Of a stretch of DNA of 64,000 nucleotides, positions 37,620 to 46,320 are shown one piece after another. Under the pieces are notes generated by a model. That model did no database searches, was not told the origin of the DNA, and saw only the letters and a list, made by a program, of their open reading frames with translations. The position numbers and the translations under genes were made by a program. The stretch is taken from NCBI RefSeq assembly GCF_005490785.1, contig NZ_CP027295.1, positions 1,240,001 through 1,304,000 of the forward strand. Reading direction: 5' to 3'. Source of the stretch: Brachybacterium sp. SGAir0954 (lineage in GTDB: Bacteria > Actinomycetota > Actinomycetes > Actinomycetales > Dermabacteraceae). Position 1 is the stretch's first letter. Every line of letters starts with the position of its first letter.

Positions 37620-39467
37620 ATGGCCCAGCTGACCGCCTCCCACCTGCGACTCGCCTACGACCGCCGCGTCGTCGTCGAGGACCTCGACCTCGCCCTGCCC
37701 GAGGGGAGGGTGACGATGATCGTCGGCGCGAACGGCTCGGGGAAGTCCACGCTGCTGCGCGGGCTCTCCCGGCTGCTCCCACCGCAGAAGGGACAGGTGC
37801 TGCTCGACGGGCAGGACGTCCACGCCCTGCGCGGCAAGGACCTCGCCCGCCGCCTGGGCCTGCTGCCGCAGTCGCCGATCGCCCCTGACGGCGTGACCGT
37901 GCGCGAGCTCGTCACGCGCGGCCGCTACCCCCACCAGGGGCTGTTCCCCCAGTGGACCGACGAGGACGAGCAGGCCGTCGCCGAGGCGCTCACCCTCACC
38001 CGCACCGAGGAGCTCTCCGACCGCCTGCTCGACGAGCTCTCCGGCGGGCAGCGCCAGCGGGCCTGGATCGCCATGGCCCTCGCCCAGCGCACCGACGTGC
38101 TGCTGCTCGACGAGCCCACCACCTACCTCGACGTCACCCACCAGCTCGAGGTGCTCGACGTGGTCCGCGAGCTCAACCACCGCCGCGGCACGACCGTCGG
38201 CATCGTGCTCCACGACCTCCAGCTCGCCGCCCGCTACGCCGACCACCTCGTGGCCGTGCGCCAGGGCGCCATCCACTCCCAGGGCAGCCCCGCCGAGGTC
38301 ATCACGGCGGAGACCGTCCGCGAGGTCTTCGCCCTCAACGCCCTCATCTCACCCGACCCCGTCACGGGCACCCCGATGGTGCTGCCGCTGACCCGAGAGA
38401 CGCCCCCCGACTCCCAGGAGGACAGCATGACCGCGACCGAGAGCCACGCCCGATCCGACGCCGCCGTGCGGGTCCCCGCCCTCGAGGCCAGCCCCCAGCT
38501 CGCCTTCTCGCTCACCGTCGCCGCCCGGCGGATGGTCGGCGCGAACCTCGTGCGCCTCACCTTCACGAGCCCCGACCTGCGCCACCTCGGCGTGGGCGGG
38601 CCGCTGCTGGACGTGCGCGTGAAGCTCATCGTCCCGGCGCCCGGGAGCACCACGGACCACTTCGCGGCGCTGCGGCCGACGGCGGTCTCCGATCCCTCCG
38701 CCTTCGACGGCTGGTACCGCGACTGGCTGCAGGTGGACCCCGCCGAGCGCGGCTGGATGCGCACCTACTCGGTGCGGGCGCTGCGCGGCGCGGGCCACCC
38801 CGGGAACGTGGGCCCCGACCCGGAGCTCGACATCGACATGGTCCTTCACCTCGAGGAGCCCGTCGTCGAGGGGACCGGCGTCGCCGCCCGCTGGGCCGCG
38901 TCCGCCCAGGTGGGCGACGAGATCACGCTGCTGGGCCCGAACACCCACCTGGTGGGCCCCGACTACGGCGGCATCGAGTTCCGCCCCGGCACGGCGCGCC
39001 GCCTCCTGCTCGCGGGGGACGAGACGGCGCTGCCGGCGATCTGCGCGGTCATCGAGTCGCTCCCGGAGTCGTTCACCGGTCACGCCCTCATCGAGGTGCC
39101 CGACGCGGCCGACGAGCAGCGCGTGCCCACCCGATCCGGCGTCGAGATCACGTGGCTCGCCCGCGGCGACGCCCCGCACGGCACCGTGCTGGACCCGGCC
39201 GTGCGGGCCCTCATCGAGGAGCGGCCCGAGCTCTGCCGGGACTGCACCGTGGGCGTGCCCTCGACCACGGGGGAGTTCGAGGAGGTCGACGTCGACGAGG
39301 CGATCCTCTGGGAGACCACCGAGGGCCAGGGACCGTTCTACGCCTGGCTCGCGGGGGAGGCGAAGGTCATCACGACCCTGCGCCGCCACCTCGTCAAGGA
39401 GATCGGCGTGGACCGCAAGCAGGTCTCCTTCATGGGCTACTGGCGCCAGGGCCGCGCCGAGGGCTGA
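37620..39467 (+). CDS. ABC ATPase fused to siderophore-interacting protein (ferric reductase)
   Basis: 615 aa single reading frame. Residues 1-255 are a FepC-like ATPase: Walker A GANGSGKST (36-44), signature LSGGQRQRAW, Walker B VLLLDEPTTYLD, H-loop IVLHDLQLAARYADH. Residues 290-615 are a ViuB/SIP domain that takes iron off imported siderophores: RMVGANLVRLTFTS, RGWMRTYSVRA, LLLAGDETALPAICAVIESL, and FMGYWRQGR at the end. The linker holds an in-frame ATG at 38427 (residue 270) preceded by AGGAGG at ideal spacing. It may thus be made as a fusion, as a separate reductase, or both. ATG follows the permease stop by 4 nt. Confidence 0.85.
   Translation: MAQLTASHLRLAYDRRVVVEDLDLALPEGRVTMIVGANGSGKSTLLRGLSRLLPPQKGQVLLDGQDVHALRGKDLARRLGLLPQSPIAPDGVTVRELVTRGRYPHQGLFPQWTDEDEQAVAEALTLTRTEELSDRLLDELSGGQRQRAWIAMALAQRTDVLLLDEPTTYLDVTHQLEVLDVVRELNHRRGTTVGIVLHDLQLAARYADHLVAVRQGAIHSQGSPAEVITAETVREVFALNALISPDPVTGTPMVLPLTRETPPDSQEDSMTATESHARSDAAVRVPALEASPQLAFSLTVAARRMVGANLVRLTFTSPDLRHLGVGGPLLDVRVKLIVPAPGSTTDHFAALRPTAVSDPSAFDGWYRDWLQVDPAERGWMRTYSVRALRGAGHPGNVGPDPELDIDMVLHLEEPVVEGTGVAARWAASAQVGDEITLLGPNTHLVGPDYGGIEFRPGTARRLLLAGDETALPAICAVIESLPESFTGHALIEVPDAADEQRVPTRSGVEITWLARGDAPHGTVLDPAVRALIEERPELCRDCTVGVPSTTGEFEEVDVDEAILWETTEGQGPFYAWLAGEAKVITTLRRHLVKEIGVDRKQVSFMGYWRQGRAEG
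38416..38426 (+). promoter_or_regulatory. Internal ribosome binding site in the ABC-SIP fusion
   Basis: AGGAGG then 5 nt then ATG (38427), in frame with the fusion. This would be a normal start for a stand-alone siderophore-interacting protein. Confidence 0.6.
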
Positions 39468-39498
39468 ACCCGTCGGTCGCGGCGGCACGGGGACGCGC

Positions 39499-39504
39499 GA
39501 GACT
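39499..39504 (+). promoter_or_regulatory. -10-like hexamer of the alcohol dehydrogenase gene
   Basis: GAGACT, 6 nt before ATG 39511; no Shine-Dalgarno sequence. Confidence 0.4.
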
Positions 39505-39510
39505 GGTCCC

Positions 39511-40545
39511 ATGAGAGCCGTCGTCATCGAGCAGTTCGGGGTGCTCCCCGCCGTCCGCGAGGTCCCCGCGCCCGCCGCCCCCGCCGGGGCGGTGGTGCTC
39601 GACGTGGAGGCGACGGGCCTGTGCCGCTCCGACCACCACGCCTTCACGGGGCATGACGGAGACGTCACGCTCCCGCACGTGCCCGGCCACGAGCTCGTGG
39701 GCCGGGTCGCGGCGCTCGGCGAGGGCGTCCGGCGGGTGCAGGTCGGCGACCGCGTCACGACGCCCTTCGTCGAGGGCTGCGGCCGCTGCCGCTGGTGCCG
39801 CGAGGGCGCCTCCCAGGTGTGCCCCGACCAGACCCAGCCCGGCTTCACGCACGACGGCTCCTGGGCGGAGCAGGTCGTCATCCGCGCCGCGGACCACAAC
39901 CTCGTGCCCGTCCCCGAGGACCTGCCCGCGGAGGCCGTCGTCACCCTCGGCTGCCGCTTCGCGACGGCCTACCGGGGACTCACCGCCCGCGCCGGCCTGC
40001 GCGCGGGAGAGGGCGTCGCGGTGATCGGCTGCGGCGGCGTGGGGCTCTCCGCGGTGATGATCGCAGCCGCGCTCGGGGCGCGACCGATCGCGGTAGACGT
40101 CGACCCGGGAGCGCTCGCGCTCGCCCGCGACCACGGCGCCGAGGTGCTCGTGGACACCTCGGGCCTCGACGCCGCGCAGGCCGCGGCGGCGATCGTCGAG
40201 GCCGCGGGGGAGCGTCCCACCGTGACCGTCGAGGCCCTGGGCCGGGAGCAGACCACCGACGCGGCCCTGTTCGCCCTCGCCCCGCTCGGCCGGCACGTGC
40301 AGATCGGCCTGTACGCGGCGCCGCCGCGGCTCGCGATGCCGCGGGTGATCGGGCAGGAGCTGACGGTGCTCGGCAGCCACGGCATGGCCGCCGCCGACTA
40401 CCCGGGCCTGCTCGAGCTCGTGGTCTCCGGGGCGCTGCGCCCGCAGGACCTCGTCACGCGCACCCTCGATCTCGAGCAGGCGGGGGAGGCGCTGCTCGAG
40501 CTCGGTGAGCGCACGCGGCCCGGGGTGACGATCATCCGGCCGTGA
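39511..40545 (+). CDS. Zinc-dependent medium-chain alcohol dehydrogenase
   Basis: 344 aa MDR-family NAD(P)-dependent dehydrogenase. Catalytic zinc region GLCRSDHHAFTGHDGDVTLPHVPGHELVGRV (Cys, His, Glu) and structural-zinc cysteines in GCGRCRWCREGASQVC are complete. The Rossmann motif is AVIGCGGVGLSAVMIAAALGA, followed by VDVDPGALALARDHGAE, which favours NAD. Substrate unknown. It has its own leaderless-type promoter and is not part of the iron operon, from which it is separated by 43 bp. Confidence 0.9.
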   Translation: MRAVVIEQFGVLPAVREVPAPAAPAGAVVLDVEATGLCRSDHHAFTGHDGDVTLPHVPGHELVGRVAALGEGVRRVQVGDRVTTPFVEGCGRCRWCREGASQVCPDQTQPGFTHDGSWAEQVVIRAADHNLVPVPEDLPAEAVVTLGCRFATAYRGLTARAGLRAGEGVAVIGCGGVGLSAVMIAAALGARPIAVDVDPGALALARDHGAEVLVDTSGLDAAQAAAAIVEAAGERPTVTVEALGREQTTDAALFALAPLGRHVQIGLYAAPPRLAMPRVIGQELTVLGSHGMAAADYPGLLELVVSGALRPQDLVTRTLDLEQAGEALLELGERTRPGVTIIRP

Positions 40546-40696
40546 CCGGCGGGCGGCGTTCCAGCGCCGCGCGCAGGCTCTCCTCGAACGGGGTGCGGGT
40601 CTCGCCGAGCTCCTCGCGAGCGGGCAGCAGCGCGCGGTCGACGCCGCGGGCGCGGGAGCAGAGCGAGCCGGCGAGGACCGCGCGGTCCCTCGGCCT
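40532..40696 (-). pseudogene. Possible 3' remnant of a lost minus-strand gene
   Basis: In the gap between the dehydrogenase and jetC the minus strand reads DRAVLAGSLCSRARGVDRAL then LPAREELGETRTPFEESLRA and ends in VTAG-stop. About 47 of 50 third codon positions are G or C, the bias of real genes here. There is no start codon or ribosome binding site, and the frame runs into the promoter of jetC. It looks like the C-terminus of a gene whose front was deleted. Family not recognised. Confidence 0.4.
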
Positions 40697-40719
40697 GCCC
40701 GGGGCCTGATCCGGACCGG

Positions 40720-40725
40720 TACCCT
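40720..40725 (+). promoter_or_regulatory. -10 hexamer of jetC
   Basis: TACCCT, 6 nt before the GTG start, identical to the hexamer of the 46321 surface-protein gene. Confidence 0.5.
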
Positions 40726-40731
40726 TCCAGG

Positions 40732-43700
40732 GTGACTTCCGCGACCGACACCGCCCAGGACGGGCTCGACCTCCCGGGCGTGCCCGAGGGTGCGAGCGCC
40801 CCGGATGAGGGCCCCACCGATCCCCAGCACCCGCATCCGGGCCAGTGGCGACTGACGCACCTGCAGGTCTCGAACTGGGGCACCTTCCACGGCACCCACG
40901 ACCTCGCGATCTCGCCCAAGGGCTTCTTCCTCACCGGCGGGCCGGGTACGGGCAAGTCCACGCTCCTGGACGCGATCAGTGCCCTGCTCACGCCCCCGCG
41001 CACGCTGCAGTTCAACGCCGCCGCCTCCGATGCCGGCCCGGCGCGCTCGAAGTACCGCCGCACCGTCGCGAGCTACGTGCGCGGCGCCTGGGCGATGCAC
41101 TACGACCAGGCCACCGGTGAGTTCAGCCAGGAGGTGCTGCGCGACCGCAGCACCCTGTCCGTGGTCACCCTGCGCTTCTCCGACGGCCGCGGCGGGACCG
41201 TGCAGCTCTCCCGCCTGCTGCTGCTCCACGCCGGTCACAGCGCGGACAGCGACGTCAAGAGCCTCTACGTCATCGCGCGGCAGCCGCTCGACGTCGCGGA
41301 CCTGCGTCCCTTCGTCTCCACCCAGATCGAGGGCAAGGCGCTCGCCGCGGCGTTCCCCGGCACCGAGACCTACCGACAGTTCCGTGAGTACCGCGCCGCC
41401 TTCTGCCAGCTCCTCGGGATCCCCGACGAGAAGGCGCTCGGCCTGCTGCACAAGATCCAGTCCGCGAAGGAGCTCGGCGACGTCAACGCGCTGCTGCGCG
41501 ACTACATGCTCGACGAGCCCCGCACCTTCGACCTCGCGGACCAGGCGCTCGCCAACTTCCACAACCTCTCCGAGGTCCACGAGGCCCTCGTGACCGCCCG
41601 CGAGCAGCGGGACCTGCTGCGCGGCCTGCGGGAGAACCACACCTCGTGGACCGAGATGCGCCGCCGCGGCGGGGAGCTCGTGGACCGTCGGGCGGACATC
41701 GACGTGTTCGCCGCCCAGCACCTCGTGCGCCTGCTCTCCGGCGAGGAGGAGCGGCTCCAGCTGGACCGCGACCGCCTCACCGCGCAGCAGCGCCGGCTCA
41801 CCCAGGACGTCGCCGAGGCGCGCGGGGACCTGTCCCAGCTCAAGGAGCAGCGCAAGCGGGCCGGCGGCGGCGAGATCGACGACTGGAAGCAGCAGATCGC
41901 CGGCCTCGAGGTCGAGCGGGAGCGGCGCCGCGAGCGGGCCACCGAGTTCTCCGCCCAGCTCGCGACCGTCGAGCTGCGCTCCCCGGCCGGTGAGGACACC
42001 TTCCTCGCCCTCCAGCGGGAGGTGCAGGCGCTGCGCGCCTCCCTCGAGGAGGAGGAGCGCGGGGCCGACGCCGCGCGCTGGGAGGCGGAGGCCGCGGTGC
42101 GCGAGCTCGGCACCCAGCTCCAGCGCACCCGGGAGGAGCTCGCCTCGCTGAGCTCCCGCGCCTCGAACCTGCACTCCGAGGACGTGGCCCTGCGCGACGC
42201 GATCGCGCAGGAGGTCGGGGTCGCCCCCACCGAGCTGCCCTTCGCGGCGGAGCTGCTGCAGGTCAAGGCCGGGGAGGAGGAGTGGACGGCCGCCGCTGAG
42301 CAGGCGCTGCGCGGCCTCGCCCGCTCGATCCTCGTGCCGGACCGCGTCTACCGGCAGGTCGCGGCCGTCATCGACCGCACGAAGCTGCGTCGTCGCATCT
42401 CCTACAACCGCATCAACACCGACCTCCGTCGGCCCTCCCGCGGGATCGACGAGCGCTCCCTCGCCGCGAAGCTCGACGTCAAGGACGGCGAGTTCCACGC
42501 CTGGCTGAGCGGGGAGATCGCCTCCCGCATGGACTACACCTGCGCGGAGGACCTCGAGGAGTTCACCCGGCTGGGCCGCGCGGTGCTGCGCTCGGGCCAG
42601 ATCAAGCACTCCGCCTCCCGCCACGAGAAGAGCGCGGACCGCCAGATCAACGACCGCTCGCAGTGGGTGCTCGGCTTCGACAACCGTGCCAAGCGCTCGG
42701 TCTTCGAGGCGGAGCGCACGCGCGCCGAGCAGGCCCTGTTCGAGGCGCAGGCACGCCGGAAGGACGTCGAGACGGAGGCCGGGCGCCGCCGCGAGCGGCT
42801 CTACGCCCTGCAGGCGATCAGCACCGTCTCCTGGGACGACATCGACGCCGCCTCCGTGGCCCGGCGCGTGGCGAACCTGCGGGACATGGTCCGCGCGGCG
42901 GAGGACGGCTCCGCGGCGCTCACCGAGCTGGCGCGCCAGATCGACGAGGTCGAGGCGAGCATCGCCGAGAGCGACGAGGAGCTGCTCGAGGTGGTCCGCA
43001 CCGCCGGCCGCCTCGGCGAGCAGGCCGAGCGCGCCGCGGAGCGCCTCGCCGAGGCCCGCGAGCGCCTCGAGGGAGCGACCCTCGCCCCCGAGGTCGAGGA
43101 GGAGCTCTCCGAGCGCTTCGCCGCGATCGCGCCGACGATCGTCCTGTCCACGATCGACCAGGTCACCAAGGACGCCTCCGCGACGCTCGACGCGGAGCTC
43201 ATGGACCTCACCCGGCGCACCTCGCGCGCGGAGGAGGACATGCGCACCGCGATGCGCGAGTTCGTGCGGCGCTGGCCCGCGCAGGCCGGGGACACGGTCC
43301 CGACCCTCGAGGGGGTCGACGACTTCCTCGCGATCCTCCAGCGGATCGAGGAGGAGAAGCTGCCCGAGGTCGAGGACCGCTTCTTCGAGTTCTTCACCGG
43401 GAACACGCTCGGGGACGTGCAGGCGCTCGCGACCGCGATCGCGCGCGAGCCCGCGGAGATCCGCAAGCGGCTGCAGCGCATCAACGCCCTGCTCTCGCAG
43501 GTGGAGTTCCACTCCGGTCGCTTCCTGCAGCTGTCGATGCGGCCCGTGCACCTCGCCGCGCTCGACGAGTTCCGCGCGGCGCTCGAGGACGCGGTCACGG
43601 GTTCCACGCTCAACGACATGAGCCGCGACCGTGACCTCGCCGAGGAGCGCTTCCTCTCGCTGCGCCACCTCATGGACCTCATCGGCGCCGCCCGCACGCG

Positions 43701-44130
43701 GGACGACCAGGTCTCCCGTGCGATCCTCGACGTGCGCCGCCACGTCCACTTCCACGCCGAGGAGGTCGACGCCGAGGGGACCGTGGTGCACGCGCACGAG
43801 TCCGGCGGTCCGCTCTCCGGCGGCCAGAACGAGCGCCTGACGACCTTCTGCCTCGCCGCGGCGCTGCGCTACCAGCTGGCCGGCACCGGCCAGGAGGTCC
43901 CGCGCTACGCCCCGATCATCATCGACGAGGCCTTCTCGAAGGGCGCCGGCAAGTTCATCACCGCGGCGATGGAGTCCTTCCGCCACTTCGGCTTCCAGGT
44001 GCTGCTCGCGAACCCGGGCAAGAACCCGCAGGCCCTCGCGCCGTTCATCGGCGGCGTCGGCGTGGTCTCGATCCGGCAGGACCGCTACTCGCAGGTGGCG
44101 CCCGTCGAGTTCGTGCCGGTCCCCGGGTGA
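40732..44130 (+). CDS. jetC: Wadjet/MksB-type SMC ATPase JetC (SbcC/MukB-like)
   Basis: 1132 aa SMC-like motor of the JetABC complex. ATPase head: THLQVSNWGTFHGTHDLAI, Walker A GGPGTGKST near residues 69-77, signature LSGGQ near 1028, Walker B IIIDEAF near 1062, then VLLANPGKN. Two coiled-coil arms (about 330-520 and 680-830) flank a hinge-like region with ARSILVPDRVYRQVAAVIDRTKLRRRISYNRI. SGGQNERLTTFCLAAALRYQL is typical of JetC/MksB. GTG start, own promoter. A strong palindromic terminator follows 17 nt after the stop, so nothing downstream is co-transcribed. No jetD (DUF3322/DUF2220) gene is found in the window. Confidence 0.92.
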   Translation: MTSATDTAQDGLDLPGVPEGASAPDEGPTDPQHPHPGQWRLTHLQVSNWGTFHGTHDLAISPKGFFLTGGPGTGKSTLLDAISALLTPPRTLQFNAAASDAGPARSKYRRTVASYVRGAWAMHYDQATGEFSQEVLRDRSTLSVVTLRFSDGRGGTVQLSRLLLLHAGHSADSDVKSLYVIARQPLDVADLRPFVSTQIEGKALAAAFPGTETYRQFREYRAAFCQLLGIPDEKALGLLHKIQSAKELGDVNALLRDYMLDEPRTFDLADQALANFHNLSEVHEALVTAREQRDLLRGLRENHTSWTEMRRRGGELVDRRADIDVFAAQHLVRLLSGEEERLQLDRDRLTAQQRRLTQDVAEARGDLSQLKEQRKRAGGGEIDDWKQQIAGLEVERERRRERATEFSAQLATVELRSPAGEDTFLALQREVQALRASLEEEERGADAARWEAEAAVRELGTQLQRTREELASLSSRASNLHSEDVALRDAIAQEVGVAPTELPFAAELLQVKAGEEEWTAAAEQALRGLARSILVPDRVYRQVAAVIDRTKLRRRISYNRINTDLRRPSRGIDERSLAAKLDVKDGEFHAWLSGEIASRMDYTCAEDLEEFTRLGRAVLRSGQIKHSASRHEKSADRQINDRSQWVLGFDNRAKRSVFEAERTRAEQALFEAQARRKDVETEAGRRRERLYALQAISTVSWDDIDAASVARRVANLRDMVRAAEDGSAALTELARQIDEVEASIAESDEELLEVVRTAGRLGEQAERAAERLAEARERLEGATLAPEVEEELSERFAAIAPTIVLSTIDQVTKDASATLDAELMDLTRRTSRAEEDMRTAMREFVRRWPAQAGDTVPTLEGVDDFLAILQRIEEEKLPEVEDRFFEFFTGNTLGDVQALATAIAREPAEIRKRLQRINALLSQVEFHSGRFLQLSMRPVHLAALDEFRAALEDAVTGSTLNDMSRDRDLAEERFLSLRHLMDLIGAARTRDDQVSRAILDVRRHVHFHAEEVDAEGTVVHAHESGGPLSGGQNERLTTFCLAAALRYQLAGTGQEVPRYAPIIIDEAFSKGAGKFITAAMESFRHFGFQVLLANPGKNPQALAPFIGGVGVVSIRQDRYSQVAPVEFVPVPG

Positions 44131-44146
44131 GGCCGGGCGCTCGGGC

Positions 44147-44170
44147 GCCATGGGGAGAACTCCCCATGGC
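44147..44170 (+). terminator. Perfect palindromic terminator after jetC
   Basis: GCCATGGGGAG-AA-CTCCCCATGGC, 11-bp perfect arms with a 2-nt centre. It could also act as an operator for the next gene, whose -10 (TACCCT, 44190-44195) starts 20 nt later. Confidence 0.6.
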
Positions 44171-44290
44171 CCGCCCCGGCCGCCGTCGATACCCTGACCG
44201 CTTCCCCCTGCCCGGCGCCGCGCCGGGAGGGGGCCGCGGCGCAGCGCCTCCCGGCGCCGGCCAGGAACGGATCACGAACGGAGTCGCCGC

Positions 44291-44779
44291 ATGACGACCG
44301 CGCCGAGCACCGTCGGGACCCCTGCGCAGGCCGCGGTGCACGACCGGGTGCGGGAGCTGCTCACGGCGGCGGGCCGCGCGCTGCTCGCCGAGCAGCCGTC
44401 GCTCCAGGGCTTCGAGGACGCCCGCCCCGAGCGGGACCGTCCCTCGGGGGAGAGCGCCGAGGGAGCCCCGACCCTCGTGCACGTGAGCGCGCTGCTCGCC
44501 GCCCGCCGCGCCCCGGATCCGTCCCCGGCGGCGGCCGACGCGCTCGTCCGCGCGGTGGACGTCGTCGCCCGTCGGCGCCGCTCCGCCCCGGGCGCGTCCC
44601 GCACCCGCCACGGGATCCGCCACGTCGTGTGGGAGCTCGAGGACGGGGACCGGCTCGAGCTCGTGCTCGGCGTGCGGGCCGCGTTGCGCGTCATCAGCGC
44701 GCCCTTCCTGCCCTCCCCCGAGGAGGCGGCGCCGACGAGCCCGGCGGCGGTGCTCAGCCCTCGCGCACCGTCCCGCTGA
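44291..44779 (+). CDS. Hypothetical protein in the position usually held by jetD
   Basis: 162 aa. VHDRVRELLTAAGRALLAEQPSLQGFED at the front and HGIRHVVWELEDGDRLELVLGVRAALRVISAPFL near the end suggest a small alpha/beta domain; the middle is disordered and acidic. No toprim, metal-binding or nuclease motif is present, so it is not JetD. GGAG lies 8 nt before the ATG. TACCCT at 44190-44195 gives a leader of about 90 nt. The last 26 bp overlap the convergent maltokinase gene. Function unknown. Confidence 0.62.
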   Translation: MTTAPSTVGTPAQAAVHDRVRELLTAAGRALLAEQPSLQGFEDARPERDRPSGESAEGAPTLVHVSALLAARRAPDPSPAAADALVRAVDVVARRRRSAPGASRTRHGIRHVVWELEDGDRLELVLGVRAALRVISAPFLPSPEEAAPTSPAAVLSPRAPSR

Positions 44780-46211
44780 TCCTGGTCAGGGCCGCGAGCG
44801 GGATGTCGATCCAGTCCGGTCGGTTCCGGGACTCGTAGAGCGCCTCGTAGACGGCCTTGTCCGCCTCGAAGGCGGCGAGCAGCACGCGGGTCGCCGGGTC
44901 CTGCGGGGGGATGCCGGCGCCGGTGAGGTAGCCGTCGAGGAAGGCCTCCCGCGCCGCGTGCGCCCAGCCGGAGGCGTCGGTGCCGTGCTCGCGGGCCGTG
45001 ACCGCGGCGGCGTAGTCGAGGCTGCGGAGCATCCCGGCGACGTCCCGCAGCGGGCAGTCCTCCCGGAGGCGCTCGGCGAGCGGGCGCAGCGGCTCGCCCT
45101 CGAAGTCCAGCAGCACCCAGCCGTGCCCGGGCGCGGCGAGCACCTGCCCGAGGTGCAGGTCGCCGTGGATCCGCTGCATCGCGGGCCAGGGGACCTCCGC
45201 CGCGCGGTGCAGCAGGGTCCCGAGCGCCTCGACGTGCGCGGCGACGGTCGGCACGGAGGAGGCGACGTCGGTGAGGCGGCCGCGCATCTGCGCGAGCATC
45301 CGCCGTGCCTCCGTGTCCCCCGTCGGCACGGTGCCCAGCGCGAGGGCGAGGTCCGCGTGGACGCGGGCGAGCACCGTGCCGAGCTCGCGGAGGGCGGCCT
45401 CGTCGAGCCGGCCGGCGGCGGCCTCGCGCAGCATCGTGCGCCAGGCGTCCTCGACGCCCGGCAGGAACTCCTGCGCCACGAGCGCATGGGTGCGCCGCTC
45501 CCCGAAGGAGATCTGTGCGGAGCCGAGCACTGCCGGCACGTGCGGGCTGCCGGCGGAGGTCAGCGCGGACTGCAGGATCACGTCGGGGTTCTCGCCGTCG
45601 CCCAGGAGGCGGAACACCTTGAGGATCACCGGGGTGCGGCCGGGCTGCTCGTGGATGAGGGAGGTGTTGGACTGCTCGCCGCTGAGCACCCGGGAGGAGG
45701 CGCCGGGCCCGGTCGGCGGTGCCGCCAGCGCCGACCGCACCATCGGCGCGGGGTCCGCGAGCAGCCGCAGCCCGGGGCCCAGGGCGCCCGAGCCCTCGGC
45801 GAGCAGGGCGAGCACGGCGTCCCGGCCGGCCGGGAGCGCGAGCGCGTCGGCGACGGCGACCTCGTCGGTCCTCGTCACGAGGGCGTCCTCGGCCACCTCG
45901 GCATCCGGGGCGAGCAGGGCGAGGGGCACCTGGTAGCGGGCCCGGCCCCCGCGATGGTCGTCCACGGCGAGCACGGTCCACAGCACGGCGACGTCGGCCT
46001 GCACGCGGAGCCCGGCCCAGGCCTCGACCTCCACGTCGAGGGGCTGGGGAGCGGGGCCGGCGGGACGGTGCGCGAACCAGCGCCGCGTGGGCAGCCAGGC
46101 CCCGAGCGGGGCTCGGAGCCGATCGAGCAGCGTCTCCGGGGCGGGCAGCGAGGTGAGGTCGAGGCGTCCGCGAGCGGCATCGGTGGCGGAGGCGGCGGCC
46201 GAGGCGTCCAT
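44754..46211 (-). CDS. mak: Maltokinase
   Basis: ATP-dependent phosphorylation of maltose to maltose-1-phosphate, the donor for GlgE alpha-glucan synthesis. 485 aa. An N-terminal cap with LPTRRWFAHRP, then a kinase domain: SGEQSNTSLIHE, VILKVFRLLGDGENPDVILQSAL, catalytic loop RIHGDLHLGQVL and metal motif VLLDFEGEPLRPLAERL, and a C-terminal DKAVYEALYESRNRPDWIDIPLAA that is diagnostic of the Mak/TreS-Mak family. Start ATG 46211 is chosen because TAGCAT lies 7 nt upstream. treS, glgE and glgB, its usual partners, are not in the window. Confidence 0.9.
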   Translation of the reverse strand: MDASAAASATDAARGRLDLTSLPAPETLLDRLRAPLGAWLPTRRWFAHRPAGPAPQPLDVEVEAWAGLRVQADVAVLWTVLAVDDHRGGRARYQVPLALLAPDAEVAEDALVTRTDEVAVADALALPAGRDAVLALLAEGSGALGPGLRLLADPAPMVRSALAAPPTGPGASSRVLSGEQSNTSLIHEQPGRTPVILKVFRLLGDGENPDVILQSALTSAGSPHVPAVLGSAQISFGERRTHALVAQEFLPGVEDAWRTMLREAAAGRLDEAALRELGTVLARVHADLALALGTVPTGDTEARRMLAQMRGRLTDVASSVPTVAAHVEALGTLLHRAAEVPWPAMQRIHGDLHLGQVLAAPGHGWVLLDFEGEPLRPLAERLREDCPLRDVAGMLRSLDYAAAVTAREHGTDASGWAHAAREAFLDGYLTGAGIPPQDPATRVLLAAFEADKAVYEALYESRNRPDWIDIPLAALTRISGTVREG

Positions 46212-46218
46212 GCGGCCC

Positions 46219-46314
46219 ATGCTAGGGCGGCGACCGGCCCGCGGGGTGCGAACCCCGCACACCGGCCGGTGCGCGCACGAGATCCGGGCTCGGCCCGGGC
46301 GCCCTTGCTACCCT
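46219..46314. promoter_or_regulatory. Divergent leaderless promoters of mak and the surface-protein gene
   Basis: Minus strand: TAGCAT (46224-46219), 7 nt before the mak ATG. Plus strand: TACCCT (46309-46314), 6 nt before GTG 46321. About 84 bp separate the two hexamers. Confidence 0.55.
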
Positions 46315-46320
46315 GGGCCG

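Noticed and set aside
39430..44151. A 1573-residue minus-strand open frame antisense to jetC
   Set aside because: Composition is that of an antisense shadow (Leu/Glu/Val/Gly-rich without motifs), with no ribosome binding site; jetC on the plus strand has all ATPase motifs.
44291..44779. Assignment of this gene as jetD
   Set aside because: It is only 162 residues and lacks DUF3322, toprim or any metal-binding motif.
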